Positions 44,215 to 52,364 of a DNA stretch of 64,000 nucleotides are shown here, piece by piece. The notes below the pieces were generated by a model. It did no database searches, was not told the DNA's origin, and was given only the letters and a program-made list of their open reading frames with translations. The position numbers and the translations under genes are program-made. The DNA is taken from NCBI GenBank assembly GCA_045587485.1, contig JAZNCI010000018.1:124001-188000 (forward strand). Reading direction: 5' to 3'. This stretch comes from SIG440 sp045587485 (GTDB lineage Bacteria > Bacillota > Clostridia > Monoglobales > Monoglobaceae). The stretch's first letter is position 1, and each line of letters opens with the position of its first letter.

Positions 44215-44745
44215 TCAGTTTTTACACGAAATTTTTATCTTTGTTGCCATTACTCCTGTCTGTCCTATTATTATATCCTTGATTTTTGAAACACTTGCAG
44301 AGTCAAGCTTATCTGCCTTCACAACGACGCTTACTCCGTTTTCATCAACAAAAGCAACGCAATCATCAAAACCCTTTGCTAAAACGAGATTTTCAATTGC
44401 CGACTCATTATCGGCATTTTGTGCATAAAGTGCGATTTTTTCTTCCAGTGCCGTGCTTTTCTCGCCGTCAATTGCTGAAACAGTAAGCAACTCCACAGCT
44501 TCTGACCTTGCACAATCTCTTTCATAGCGGGCACGGGCAAAATAATTACTGTCCTGTGTTGTATCGGCTGTTTCTTGTAATGCCTGTTGTTCCTCAACGG
44601 GCAATACCTCGTTGGAAACTGTCACCGACTCGTCACCGCCATTTACAAACCGATAATAGCCCGATGCAATTACCATAACCGCAAGTGCCGACACAAGCAA
44701 CTGCTTGCCCCGTATTCCTTTTAAAAACTCTTTTATTTTTTTCAT
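44215..44745 (-). CDS. spoIIIAH: Stage III sporulation protein AH
   Basis: Mother-cell membrane protein that forms a ring with forespore SpoIIQ in the feeding-tube channel; 176 residues. A basic N-terminus and one transmembrane helix (LLVSALAVMVIASGYYRFVN, about 15-34) are followed by a linker and the family helical core YFARARYERDCARSEAVELL. The C-terminal domain has the ring-building KDIIIGQTGVMATKIKISC beta-sheet region. Last gene of spoIIIA. Confidence 0.95.
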   Translation of the reverse strand: MKKIKEFLKGIRGKQLLVSALAVMVIASGYYRFVNGGDESVTVSNEVLPVEEQQALQETADTTQDSNYFARARYERDCARSEAVELLTVSAIDGEKSTALEEKIALYAQNADNESAIENLVLAKGFDDCVAFVDENGVSVVVKADKLDSASVSKIKDIIIGQTGVMATKIKISCKN

Positions 44746-44789
44746 AACACTCTCCCTTTCGCCGCAATGAATACAGCTTTATATAAATT

Positions 44790-45377
44790 TTATTTTTTCT
44801 CTGCAGCCACAGCCACCTTAATTCTGTGCCCCGATATTCCATAAAGTGCCTTGACAGACTCATAAATTTCAAGGCGTACACTTTCGGAGCCTGCACCGGT
44901 TGATGTCACCAGAACTCCCGAAGGAATGGGTAATTTCTCCTTCAGTACATATGGCTGTTCATCGCCGTCCGAATCAAAAAGCAGTATCTCCTCACTATCG
45001 GAGGATTTGTTTGCAGAGCCACTCTCATCCACCTCGGTTTCAAGGTCATTTTTATGGTTTGCGGCAAGAACCTTTTCATCTGCCGTATCAAACGTCAGCA
45101 TCACCCTGACCTTGCCTGCACCCTTAACTGATGACAGTATATCCTCAAGCTGACGAGTCATATTTTCGGTATATTGACTTTTATGCACCTCTGTTTTGGG
45201 CAAATCCTGCTGTTCAATTGATGCCTTGTTGCCATCACAGCTACCAAAAGCAAGTATACATATGGCAGCTATGATTAAGAGAATAAGCCATTTATTTTTT
45301 CGGTCAATGGTACCCCTTTCGCCCTGAGTATTAACATCAATAACCTTTGCTCTTTTTTTGAAAAAATCAAAAAACAT
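44790..45377 (-). CDS. spoIIIAG: Stage III sporulation protein AG
   Basis: Ring-forming protein of the sporulation channel, 195 residues. One transmembrane helix (KWLILLIIAAICILAFGS) follows a basic start. The ring-building segment is seen as QLEDILSSVKGAGKVRVMLT, and SVRLEIYESVKALYGISGHR near the C-terminus is conserved in the family. The region between (about 110-150) is charged and probably disordered. Confidence 0.94.
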   Translation of the reverse strand: MFFDFFKKRAKVIDVNTQGERGTIDRKNKWLILLIIAAICILAFGSCDGNKASIEQQDLPKTEVHKSQYTENMTRQLEDILSSVKGAGKVRVMLTFDTADEKVLAANHKNDLETEVDESGSANKSSDSEEILLFDSDGDEQPYVLKEKLPIPSGVLVTSTGAGSESVRLEIYESVKALYGISGHRIKVAVAAEKK

Positions 45378-45391
45378 CCTTTCACTCCCCG

Positions 45392-45880
45392 CTATCTGAC
45401 TTTTATACTTCTTGGGTTCACATCAAACCGCTCTCCTATATACTCTTTTATTTCACTCTCCGATATATTGTGTGTGCCAATAAATTTAATTGTCAAAGTC
45501 TTTATATTTCCAAAACGGTTTTCATTATTCTCCTCAACTGTTACATCGGCATCCGCCTCCGCTTTCCACTTGGTGTATATTTCGTTTTCAACCGATTTTG
45601 CCAGCTTTTGACGATATATTTTCAAAACAGATTCCTTCTCTTTTTCGCCCAAACGATTTTTAAGTTCTGATGCCTGGCGTCTTGTATTTTGAGGAAGCTC
45701 AAGCTCCGTAAATTCAGGAGATGCCTTAGTAACAGGCTGAATTATTGCAAATACAAGCACAAGACCCATTACCATTTTTACATACTTTTTCATTTCTCCC
45801 TCGTTCATAATCATATCGCAGACCGCACCAAGAACGATTATGCCTGCAATCTGCATAATCCAGTCACGCAGCCATTCCAA
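45392..45880 (-). CDS. spoIIIAF: Stage III sporulation protein AF
   Basis: Protein of 162 residues with two membrane helices at the N-terminus (MQIAGIIVLGAVCDMIM and YVKMVMGLVLVFAIIQPV), then a coiled, charged region and a small alpha-beta ring-building domain at the end (ESEIKEYIGERFDVNPRSIKV). It starts 29 bases after spoIIIAE and ends 14 bases before spoIIIAG. Confidence 0.92.
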   Translation of the reverse strand: MEWLRDWIMQIAGIIVLGAVCDMIMNEGEMKKYVKMVMGLVLVFAIIQPVTKASPEFTELELPQNTRRQASELKNRLGEKEKESVLKIYRQKLAKSVENEIYTKWKAEADADVTVEENNENRFGNIKTLTIKFIGTHNISESEIKEYIGERFDVNPRSIKVR

Positions 45881-45909
45881 AATCCATCACCTTCCCAGCC
45901 TGACAATAG

Positions 45910-47058
45910 CTATCCAAACCTGCCCACATTAATGATGATTGTCAGCATTATGATAAACATCACCGACACCACCATCATCATTCCGAAAATCGCCGATATT
46001 GAATCTGACAGCTCGGATATGCACTTGACTATTCTTTTATCACAAATTGGCTGTAACAGTGCTGCACACAGCCTGAACACAATCAGGCATGCTGCAACCT
46101 TGATAACAGGCACTGCAACAATCAATATCACCACGATTATACCCACAACACCAACTGCATTCTTTATTACCACACTACAATTCATAACCGTTTCGACCGT
46201 TTCTGAAAGTGCGCCGCCCACAAGCGGAATAAGATTGCCTGCTGCAAACTTTGTCACCTTGACAGTAAGCCCGTCGGCACTTCCCGACACAATCCCCTGC
46301 AAACCCATAACGCCCACAAATACCGTCATCACAATGCCTATACCCCATTTTGTAGTTTTGTTCATAAACTGCACCAGCTTTTCAGCATTCAGATTTTGAG
46401 AAAGATTGTTGACCATACTCAGTGCCGCAGTAATAAGTATAAGCGGTATAAAAAGATTTTCAAGCATCCATTCGGCAATTTCAATAACACCCATAAGTAT
46501 AACTTCAAAGCTAGCTGCAGATATCACTGCTCCGCTTGCCGCAAGTGTAACCAGCGCCACAGGTGCCATTGTTCTCATAAACAACGAAAGGTTTGAAACA
46601 AGGGTTTTCCCGCAGCTCACCACCTGAAAAAAAGCTGCTGACGCAATTCCCACAATCACAAGGTAACACACAAAGAATGCGGCATCCGACACTCCCTGAC
46701 GACCGAAGCTGTTTTGAATATTGGTAAGGTATGTGCAAAGCAAACCTGTGACAAGAACAAAAACAAGAATTTTCAGAGTTTCACGCACCTCACCGGCAAG
46801 AAGGTTAATGCCCTTATTCAGAATTGTCTGAACCGAAAAGACATTTTCGCCTTTTGCAAGACCCGAAACAATTTCGTCAACACTGAAGCCGGGGATAACT
46901 TTTTCAAAGTCTACATCTTTCAAATTTTGGATGCTCCCCTGAATCTCACCGCCGTACATTTTTGCATATTCATCAATTATATCAAGCTCAGTGGCTCCCG
47001 CAAATACCGATTGCCATATACATACCCAGAATATTATTAACCCTGCTAAAGTTTTCAT
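45910..47058 (-). CDS. spoIIIAE: Stage III sporulation protein AE
   Basis: Multi-span membrane protein of about 382 residues and the largest of the channel complex. A signal peptide (LAGLIIFWVCIWQSVFAGA) precedes a short soluble part and about seven to eight hydrophobic helices. The blocks GIGIVMTVFVGVMGLQGIVS and GGALSETVETVMNCSVVIKN are typical. The ATG at 47058 with AGGGA upstream is favoured; an in-frame GTG at 47079 overlaps the spoIIIAD stop by 4 bases and is also possible. Confidence 0.95.
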   Translation of the reverse strand: MKTLAGLIIFWVCIWQSVFAGATELDIIDEYAKMYGGEIQGSIQNLKDVDFEKVIPGFSVDEIVSGLAKGENVFSVQTILNKGINLLAGEVRETLKILVFVLVTGLLCTYLTNIQNSFGRQGVSDAAFFVCYLVIVGIASAAFFQVVSCGKTLVSNLSLFMRTMAPVALVTLAASGAVISAASFEVILMGVIEIAEWMLENLFIPLILITAALSMVNNLSQNLNAEKLVQFMNKTTKWGIGIVMTVFVGVMGLQGIVSGSADGLTVKVTKFAAGNLIPLVGGALSETVETVMNCSVVIKNAVGVVGIIVVILIVAVPVIKVAACLIVFRLCAALLQPICDKRIVKCISELSDSISAIFGMMMVVSVMFIIMLTIIINVGRFG

Positions 47059-47075
47059 CTGCTGTATCCCTGCCT

Positions 47076-47468
47076 TCACCCAAATCTGATTACAGCTTCG
47101 ATTATCTCTAAAAAGCTGTACAGCACAGGCATCGAAAGAACGACAATAATTACCTTGCCGCCAAATTCAATCTTGGAGGCAAGGGCACTCTCGCCTGAAT
47201 CACGGCACAACTCCGCTCCGAATTGTGCAACATACGCAATCCCGATAACCTTCAAAACCAGACTAATGTATTTGACATCCAGACCTATTCGGTTTGAAAT
47301 ATCCCTGAACATTTCAAGCAATGCTTTGAGATAAGGAATTACCATAAAAAATATGATTGCAGCAGCTATAAGTGAAATCTGAATCGCAATTTCGCTGCGC
47401 CAGTTTTTTATGAATACCGCAAGCACCGCCGCCGAAAGACCAACCCCCACAATCTTGAATATGTCCAT
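47076..47468 (-). CDS. spoIIIAD: Stage III sporulation protein AD
   Basis: Small membrane protein of about 130 residues with four hydrophobic helices. The central NRIGLDVKYISLVLKVIGIA and YVAQFGAELCRDSGESALAS are the SpoIIIAC/AD family signature. The ATG at 47468 (MDIFKIVG) is chosen because GGGTG precedes it closely; the frame opens four codons earlier. Confidence 0.94.
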   Translation of the reverse strand: MDIFKIVGVGLSAAVLAVFIKNWRSEIAIQISLIAAAIIFFMVIPYLKALLEMFRDISNRIGLDVKYISLVLKVIGIAYVAQFGAELCRDSGESALASKIEFGGKVIIVVLSMPVLYSFLEIIEAVIRFG

Positions 47469-47488
47469 ATCATCACCCACTTTATCTC

Positions 47489-47686
47489 CTACAAATCAAA
47501 CACCGATTTAATCGTATCAAACAGAAGGCTTATCTGGTCAATCACCATAAAAAGCACTACCACAAGCCCAGCAAGGGTGGTCATCATTGCCTGGTCTTCT
47601 CTGCCGCTCCGCACAAGCAGCTGATTAAGCACAGCCACAAGTATACCGATTGCCGCCACCTTAAATATTAAATCAACACCATCCAC
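47489..47686 (-). CDS. spoIIIAC: Stage III sporulation protein AC
   Basis: 65 residues, two membrane helices (VDLIFKVAAIGILVAVLNQL and MMTTLAGLVVVLFMVIDQI) joined by the short polar loop LVRSGREDQA. This is the standard SpoIIIAC size and topology. Spacing is 20 bases to spoIIIAD and 34 bases from spoIIIAB. Confidence 0.94.
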   Translation of the reverse strand: MDGVDLIFKVAAIGILVAVLNQLLVRSGREDQAMMTTLAGLVVVLFMVIDQISLLFDTIKSVFDL

Positions 47687-47720
47687 AAATATACCTCCTC
47701 TTTGGTAATTCTTTATTCCG

Positions 47721-48239
47721 TTAAATCAGAACTATAACTATAAAAATCCCTGCAAGCAAGCCCAAACCCCGATAGATTTTTACATTTCTTTTCGCCAATT
47801 CACGGGCATCACATTCTGCAACCGAAAGGCGTGCCGATGCCATCCTGATATTATTTATTTCATTCGCACAATCTCCGCTGCCAAGTGCTTTCGAAAAATC
47901 TATCAAAACTTTTTTATCCTCCTGAGTAAGGGAAAGCTCCTGAGCAAATCTGTCCAACGCCCTTTTCCAAAGCACTTGCATATCGTGACATCTGTCTTCA
48001 AAAAGCCTTTCGCTGACATACATTACTACATCCCGTATTCCGCCCTTTGCAGACTCAGCACATCGTATAAGTGCTTCCTGCAAAGGCAAATTCATAAATC
48101 CTATATCAAACTCCAAACCCGCAAGAATATTTTGCAGCTCTTCAAGCTGCGCAACTCGTTTTTTAAAGTTATCTGCAAACAGAAATCCAAGATATCCGCA
48201 TCCGGCAACAATTGCAACGCATATTATAAGCCTTAACAT
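47721..48239 (-). CDS. spoIIIAB: Stage III sporulation protein AB
   Basis: 172 residues. An N-terminal helix (LIICVAIVAGCGYLGFLFA) and a C-terminal helix (YRGLGLLAGIFIVIVLI) frame a helical cytoplasmic part that includes KRVAQLEELQNILAGLEFDI, the most conserved part of the family, related in fold to type II secretion F-like domains. Its ATG overlaps the spoIIIAA stop by 7 bases, so the two are translationally coupled. Confidence 0.94.
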   Translation of the reverse strand: MLRLIICVAIVAGCGYLGFLFADNFKKRVAQLEELQNILAGLEFDIGFMNLPLQEALIRCAESAKGGIRDVVMYVSERLFEDRCHDMQVLWKRALDRFAQELSLTQEDKKVLIDFSKALGSGDCANEINNIRMASARLSVAECDARELAKRNVKIYRGLGLLAGIFIVIVLI

Positions 48240-49171
48240 TTTTCATCAATCGGGGTTACGCTGCCGTATACCCTTGTGTTTAATCCCAAACCCTCCTTGT
48301 GCAGAACAATTATTTGCTTAAAACCAATTCCGCCAAACAAAGGCTTTATACTTTCTCTTTGCATAACCTCATCAAATGATGCCCCATGAGTGCTGGCAAT
48401 TACCGAAACACCCGTACCAAATGCCTGTATCAACGCTGCAGTATCCTTGGCTGTTGCAATTTCGTCGGTAACAATAAGCTGAGGTGACATTGTTCTCAGC
48501 ATCATTACAACAGCGTCAGCTTTTGGGGCATTTTCTATTATATCCGTCTGGACACCTACATCGCATTGTGGAACTCCTCTTGACAGCGATGCCATCTCTC
48601 CACGTTCATCAATCAATGAAGTTTTTATACCTTTATCTGAAATCTGCCTTGTCAAATCACGTAAAACTGTTGTTTTTCCACCCATTGGCGGCGAAACAAT
48701 AAGCGTGTTCACCACACCGTTGGGCTTTAACACATCATTAATTATGTAATTTGCTGCGCCTAGTACCTCACGCGCAATCCGTATATTAAGAGAGCTTATT
48801 TCACGGAAGTTTTCAATTTTGTCACCGCCGAGAACCGCCCTGCCTGAAAAGCCAACACGATGACCACCCTTAACGGTGATAAAACCCTGTTTTATCTCGT
48901 CCATAAAGGCATAAACCGAATTTTCACAGACCGCCTGAAAAATAAGCCTTAAATCCCTTTCATTAACTATATATGCCCCTCCTGTTGCAGGGGATGGAGT
49001 TCCATCGGGGGTTATAACAAAACTGCCATTGGAGGTTTCAACAATCAATGGTTTTCCGCAACGCACACGAATCTCCAACAGAGTATCCCCCACCGACTGA
49101 ATGATTTTTTCAAACATCTCTTTAAAATGTGCGGGCAAAATCTTCTGTATTTCGTTGTATCTTGTGTTCAT
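48233..49171 (-). CDS. spoIIIAA: Stage III sporulation protein AA (ATPase)
   Basis: Cytoplasmic ATPase of 312 residues that powers the mother cell-forespore channel, related to secretion ATPases. Walker A is IVSPPMGGKTTVLRDLTRQ near residue 162, the Walker B region LIVTDEIATAKDTAALIQAF, and RGEMASLSRGVPQCDVGVQT lies between. AAGGAGA is 7 bases before the ATG. First gene of the complete eight-gene operon, expected to depend on sigma E. Confidence 0.96.
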   Translation of the reverse strand: MNTRYNEIQKILPAHFKEMFEKIIQSVGDTLLEIRVRCGKPLIVETSNGSFVITPDGTPSPATGGAYIVNERDLRLIFQAVCENSVYAFMDEIKQGFITVKGGHRVGFSGRAVLGGDKIENFREISSLNIRIAREVLGAANYIINDVLKPNGVVNTLIVSPPMGGKTTVLRDLTRQISDKGIKTSLIDERGEMASLSRGVPQCDVGVQTDIIENAPKADAVVMMLRTMSPQLIVTDEIATAKDTAALIQAFGTGVSVIASTHGASFDEVMQRESIKPLFGGIGFKQIIVLHKEGLGLNTRVYGSVTPIDEKC

Positions 49172-49204
49172 TTTTCTGTCTCCTTATTTTCAAAAGTTTA
49201 CTCT

Positions 49205-49233
49205 ATCTATATGACACTTTGTCCACTTATAGA
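49205..49233 (-). promoter_or_regulatory. Candidate sigma E promoter of the spoIIIA operon
   Basis: Minus-strand CATATAGAT (49205-49213) resembles the sigma E -10 CATACANT, with TCTATAA (49227-49233) 13 bases upstream as a weak -35. It lies 34 bases from the spoIIIAA start. Sigma E control of this operon is established in Bacillus and clostridia; the exact site here is inferred. Confidence 0.45.
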
Positions 49234-49249
49234 ACACAAATTTTGCAAA

Positions 49250-49280
49250 CAAAAAAGGATGTAAATTTTCATTACATCCA
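49250..49280 (-). terminator. Terminator of hflX, containing its stop codon
   Basis: An 8-bp stem (GGATGTAA, 49272-49279, with 49257-49264) and 7-base loop followed by TTTTTTG on the minus strand. The upstream arm includes the last Trp/Met codons and the TAA stop of hflX. Confidence 0.85.
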
Positions 49281-50519
49281 AATATATTTTTTGACTTTGT
49301 CAATTATCGCTATGTCAGCAAGAACATCTGCTCTTATGCCATCTGCCTCGTATATCTCTTCAAAAATTTTACCCTTTTGTCGTATCAGATTCAAAATTCC
49401 TGCATCAGCATACGGAACAAGAAGACTTAATCGTTTTGTAGTGGACTTTAAATTTTCGGCAATCATTTTAAGAAGACTTTCAAATCCATAACCCGTCTTT
49501 GCCGATATAAAAACCGACTTTTCACCCAACACAACAGTTTCATCACCCAAGGCATCGCACTTGTTGGCAACAGTTATCACAGGAATTGCCTCGCCCCCAA
49601 GCTCTGCAATCAAATCTTTTGTTATTCTTATCTGCTCATCCACCAGCTTTGAGGAAATATCGCAAACATTTAATATCAAATCAGCATTTATCGCCTCCTC
49701 CAGAGTGGATTTAAATGCCTCAATCAGATTATGCGGAAGGCGGCTGATTAAACCAACCGTATCAACAAGCATAACCTCTCTTCCGTCAGGAAGCACCAAT
49801 GCCCGCGATGTGGGGTCAAGGGTTGCAAAAAGCATATTTTCCGCCAGAACACCTGCCTCTGTCAAAGAATTGAGAAGGGTTGACTTTCCTACATTTGTAT
49901 ATCCAACAATGGCAACCGTTATCACACCATCCTTGCGGCGTCTTGCGTGGGCATACTCACGACGCTTGGTAAGCTCTTTAAGCTGTCCCTCCAGCTTTTG
50001 AATACGGCTGCGTATATATCTTTTATCTGTTTCAAGCTTTGCTTCACCTGGCCCACGTGAGCCTATTCCACCGCCCTGACGCGACAGAACTCTGCCCATA
50101 CCCGAAAGCCTTGGCAAGCGATACTTAAGCTGAGCAAGCTCTACCTGAAGTCTTCCTTCTGCTGTTCGGGCACGCTGTGCAAAAATATCAAGAATAAGAG
50201 TTGTTCTGTCAATCACATCGACATCTGTGGCATTCTCGATATTCCGCATCTGGGATGCTGTAAGCTCGTGATTGAAAATAACCATATCAATCTCATTGTT
50301 TTTGCAAAATTCTGCGAGTTCTGCAAGCTTTCCGGTCCCAATACAGGTAGCCGGCTCAAATCTTTGGGTTCTTTGCACAAAATGCACCACCGTATCTGCA
50401 CCTGCAGTATCTGCCAGATTTTCGAGCTCGTTCATAGAATATTCTATATCAAATTCGCCCGTGTCTACCGCACACAACACAGCGCGAGGTCTGATTTTTG
50501 TTTCGGTTGTATTTATCAT
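49272..50519 (-). CDS. hflX: Ribosome-associated GTPase HflX
   Basis: GTPase that splits stalled or idle 70S ribosomes; about 415 residues. The N-terminal domain has TCIGTGKLAELAEF and DVIDRTTLILDIFAQRARTA, followed by the LSRQGGGIGSRGPGEAKLE loop, the G domain with VGYTNVGKSTLLNSL (G1), LVDTVGLISRLPHNLIEAF (G3) and TVANKCDAL (G4), and a C-terminal tail. The ATG at 50519 with GGAG 8 bases upstream is chosen; the frame extends 11 codons back into the neighbouring gene. Confidence 0.97.
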   Translation of the reverse strand: MINTTETKIRPRAVLCAVDTGEFDIEYSMNELENLADTAGADTVVHFVQRTQRFEPATCIGTGKLAELAEFCKNNEIDMVIFNHELTASQMRNIENATDVDVIDRTTLILDIFAQRARTAEGRLQVELAQLKYRLPRLSGMGRVLSRQGGGIGSRGPGEAKLETDKRYIRSRIQKLEGQLKELTKRREYAHARRRKDGVITVAIVGYTNVGKSTLLNSLTEAGVLAENMLFATLDPTSRALVLPDGREVMLVDTVGLISRLPHNLIEAFKSTLEEAINADLILNVCDISSKLVDEQIRITKDLIAELGGEAIPVITVANKCDALGDETVVLGEKSVFISAKTGYGFESLLKMIAENLKSTTKRLSLLVPYADAGILNLIRQKGKIFEEIYEADGIRADVLADIAIIDKVKKYIWM

Positions 50520-50541
50520 AAGGTTATCTCCGTTAATGATT

Positions 50542-51480
50542 CTAAATATCAAATTTAAATATTCTTATCAGTTCTTCCCTTGTCAATGCCACATCAGCGC
50601 CGTTTAAAGAATCCACTATCTGTGAAAGTCGGCTGCCGCCTATTATAGGAAACACCTCAGGGCTTTCAAAGGAACAAAATGCACCGCAGATAAGAGCAGC
50701 TACACTGCAATGATATTTTTGTGAAAACTCCTTAATGACCTCAAGGCGTCTAAGATTTTCTTCGCAGAGATATCTCTTTCGCGCCTTGTCAGAAAGTGCA
50801 GCCTCACCCTGTTCTGCCATCTTAGAGAAAAAGCCTTTTGCCTGAGATGAATATGCCGCAACCGGAATATTATTTGCTTTGTAAAATTTAAACTCATTCT
50901 CATCCATTCCCACAAGTCCGCTCCGCTCACCAAGACAGCATGCAGGATTAAACCTTATCTGGCTTGCTGCGAAGCCCATCAATCCGTGCAGTTTGGCATA
51001 TTGGTTTGCCTCATCAATCCTTTTGGCAACCCAGTTTGATGCACCAAATTTTTTTATCTTCCCTGATTTGACCATTTCATTCATTGTTTCAACAATTTCG
51101 CCTGCTGGAATACTTTCATCGTCACGATGTAACCAGTAAAATTCAATCGTATCTGTTTTAAGTGCTGAAAGACTTTTGTCAAGGTCTGCTCTAATATCTT
51201 TTTTTGACAGTCGTGGGTGCTCACCGGTATCCATATCATAATAACCGCCTTTTGAGGAAACAAGCATCTCTGTAGCTCCTCTTTCCTTTATCCACTTCCC
51301 TACGATTTGCTCGGATACACCAGCTGCATACAGTCTTGCAGTATCAATATGCGTTCCTCCCATATCTCGAAACTTGTCCATCATCAAAAAGGCATCCTTC
51401 TCGCCTATTCCGTCACCAAAATAAGCCGTGCCCAAAAGTATTCTCGAACTTTTTCTACCAAAAGCATCCGAATATCGCAT
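50542..51480 (-). CDS. Aldo/keto reductase
   Basis: NAD(P)H-dependent oxidoreductase of about 312 residues with a TIM-barrel fold. The catalytic set is visible: Asp in GGTHIDTARLYAAG with the Tyr five residues on, Lys in EMLVSSKGGYYD, and His in FYWLHRDDESI. The cofactor end is VFPIIGGSRLSQIVDSL. This is the YajO/YccK-like part of the family; the substrate is unknown. It is 22 bases upstream of hflX. The ATG at 51480 with GGAG 8 bases upstream is preferred over a GTG three codons earlier. Confidence 0.9.
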   Translation of the reverse strand: MRYSDAFGRKSSRILLGTAYFGDGIGEKDAFLMMDKFRDMGGTHIDTARLYAAGVSEQIVGKWIKERGATEMLVSSKGGYYDMDTGEHPRLSKKDIRADLDKSLSALKTDTIEFYWLHRDDESIPAGEIVETMNEMVKSGKIKKFGASNWVAKRIDEANQYAKLHGLMGFAASQIRFNPACCLGERSGLVGMDENEFKFYKANNIPVAAYSSQAKGFFSKMAEQGEAALSDKARKRYLCEENLRRLEVIKEFSQKYHCSVAALICGAFCSFESPEVFPIIGGSRLSQIVDSLNGADVALTREELIRIFKFDI

Positions 51481-51559
51481 TCCTATCACTCCAATTTGTA
51501 ATCTGTTATTATTTTATCATAAATCGCTGGGATAGTCAATTTTCTTAAACAGATTTAGA

Positions 51560-51596
51560 AATAAGGTACACATCTCTTTTCAGAGATATGCACCCG
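51560..51596 (-). terminator. Terminator after the APH-family gene (adhE operon end)
   Basis: A 13-bp stem with two G-U pairs (51565-51577 with 51582-51594) and a GAAA loop on the minus strand, followed by TTATTTCT. It starts 18 bases after the stop of the kinase gene. Confidence 0.7.
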
Positions 51597-51611
51597 TTTT
51601 GGTTTAATTCA

Positions 51612-52361
51612 TCATTCGTAATCTACAACATCTACCCAAGAGAGCAGAAATTCGCGTTCTTTTTCATTACCCTTAACAGACTGTGAAGCTGCAACAATTG
51701 GCATCCACTTCTGAACATATTGTTTTGCGGTATCACTCTTTTTGCAGAACAAATCAAGGTATGTCTTTGCACCAGGGAGGTCACCTGCAAGGTGGAACAA
51801 AAGATATGTTCTTGCCGCATCAGCTGATGCATTGCCCTGTGTTGCGTGGGACCAGTCTAAGATATATGCTTTTCCATCTTCTGATATTATAATGTTTGAA
51901 GGATTGAAGTCACCGTGGCAAACCTTTGCGTGCTTAGGCATACCCTCAAGACGTGTGTGAAGGTCATAACGTGTAGTTGCATCCACATCGGCCGCACTGA
52001 TTTTACGGTTCATCTTGTCCTTGAGCTTGTTCAGAAGAGGTGATTTCTTTGAATGTACCTCAATCTGAAGGTCAACGAGACGCTCAATGTATTCATCCTT
52101 CTTTTCAGGATTCTCTTCCATAAGCTGAGCAAGCGTCTTTCCTTTGATGTATTCTGAAACAATTGCCCATTTATCCTCAAGCATTGTTACCTCAAGGATT
52201 CTAGGAATGTTAAGTCCTGTTTCTTCAATTCTTGCCTGATTAAGAGCTTCGTTTAACACATCAGCCTTTGAATAGTGTTCATCAAATACCTTTACGCATC
52301 TGTCACCATCACGATATATTGTTTTATTATTTCTGACTGCAATAACTTTGTCAAGTTTCAT
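51612..52361 (-). CDS. Aminoglycoside phosphotransferase (APH)-family small-molecule kinase
   Basis: Protein kinase-like fold, 249 residues. The invariant Lys region is near CVKVFDEHY, the Glu helix follows, the catalytic loop is VCHGDFNPSNIIIS with Asp near residue 166, and the metal-binding Asp is in YILDWSHATQG. Such proteins phosphorylate choline, aminoglycosides or other hydroxylated molecules; nothing points to antibiotic resistance here. Its ATG is 3 bases after the adhE stop, so it is cotranscribed with adhE and under the same redox control. The substrate is unknown. Confidence 0.85.
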   Translation of the reverse strand: MKLDKVIAVRNNKTIYRDGDRCVKVFDEHYSKADVLNEALNQARIEETGLNIPRILEVTMLEDKWAIVSEYIKGKTLAQLMEENPEKKDEYIERLVDLQIEVHSKKSPLLNKLKDKMNRKISAADVDATTRYDLHTRLEGMPKHAKVCHGDFNPSNIIISEDGKAYILDWSHATQGNASADAARTYLLFHLAGDLPGAKTYLDLFCKKSDTAKQYVQKWMPIVAASQSVKGNEKEREFLLSWVDVVDYE

Positions 52362-52364
52362 AAT

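Noticed and set aside
45689..46399. A 236-codon plus-strand frame opposite spoIIIAE and spoIIIAF
   Set aside because: It is rich in Thr, Ile and Pro runs typical of an antisense reading of membrane protein genes, has no ribosome binding site and matches no family; the minus-strand genes fully explain the region.
51612..52361. An antibiotic resistance gene (aminoglycoside phosphotransferase)
   Set aside because: The fold is APH-like, but the gene is embedded in the adhE operon with no mobile context; the family is broad and resistance is not supported.
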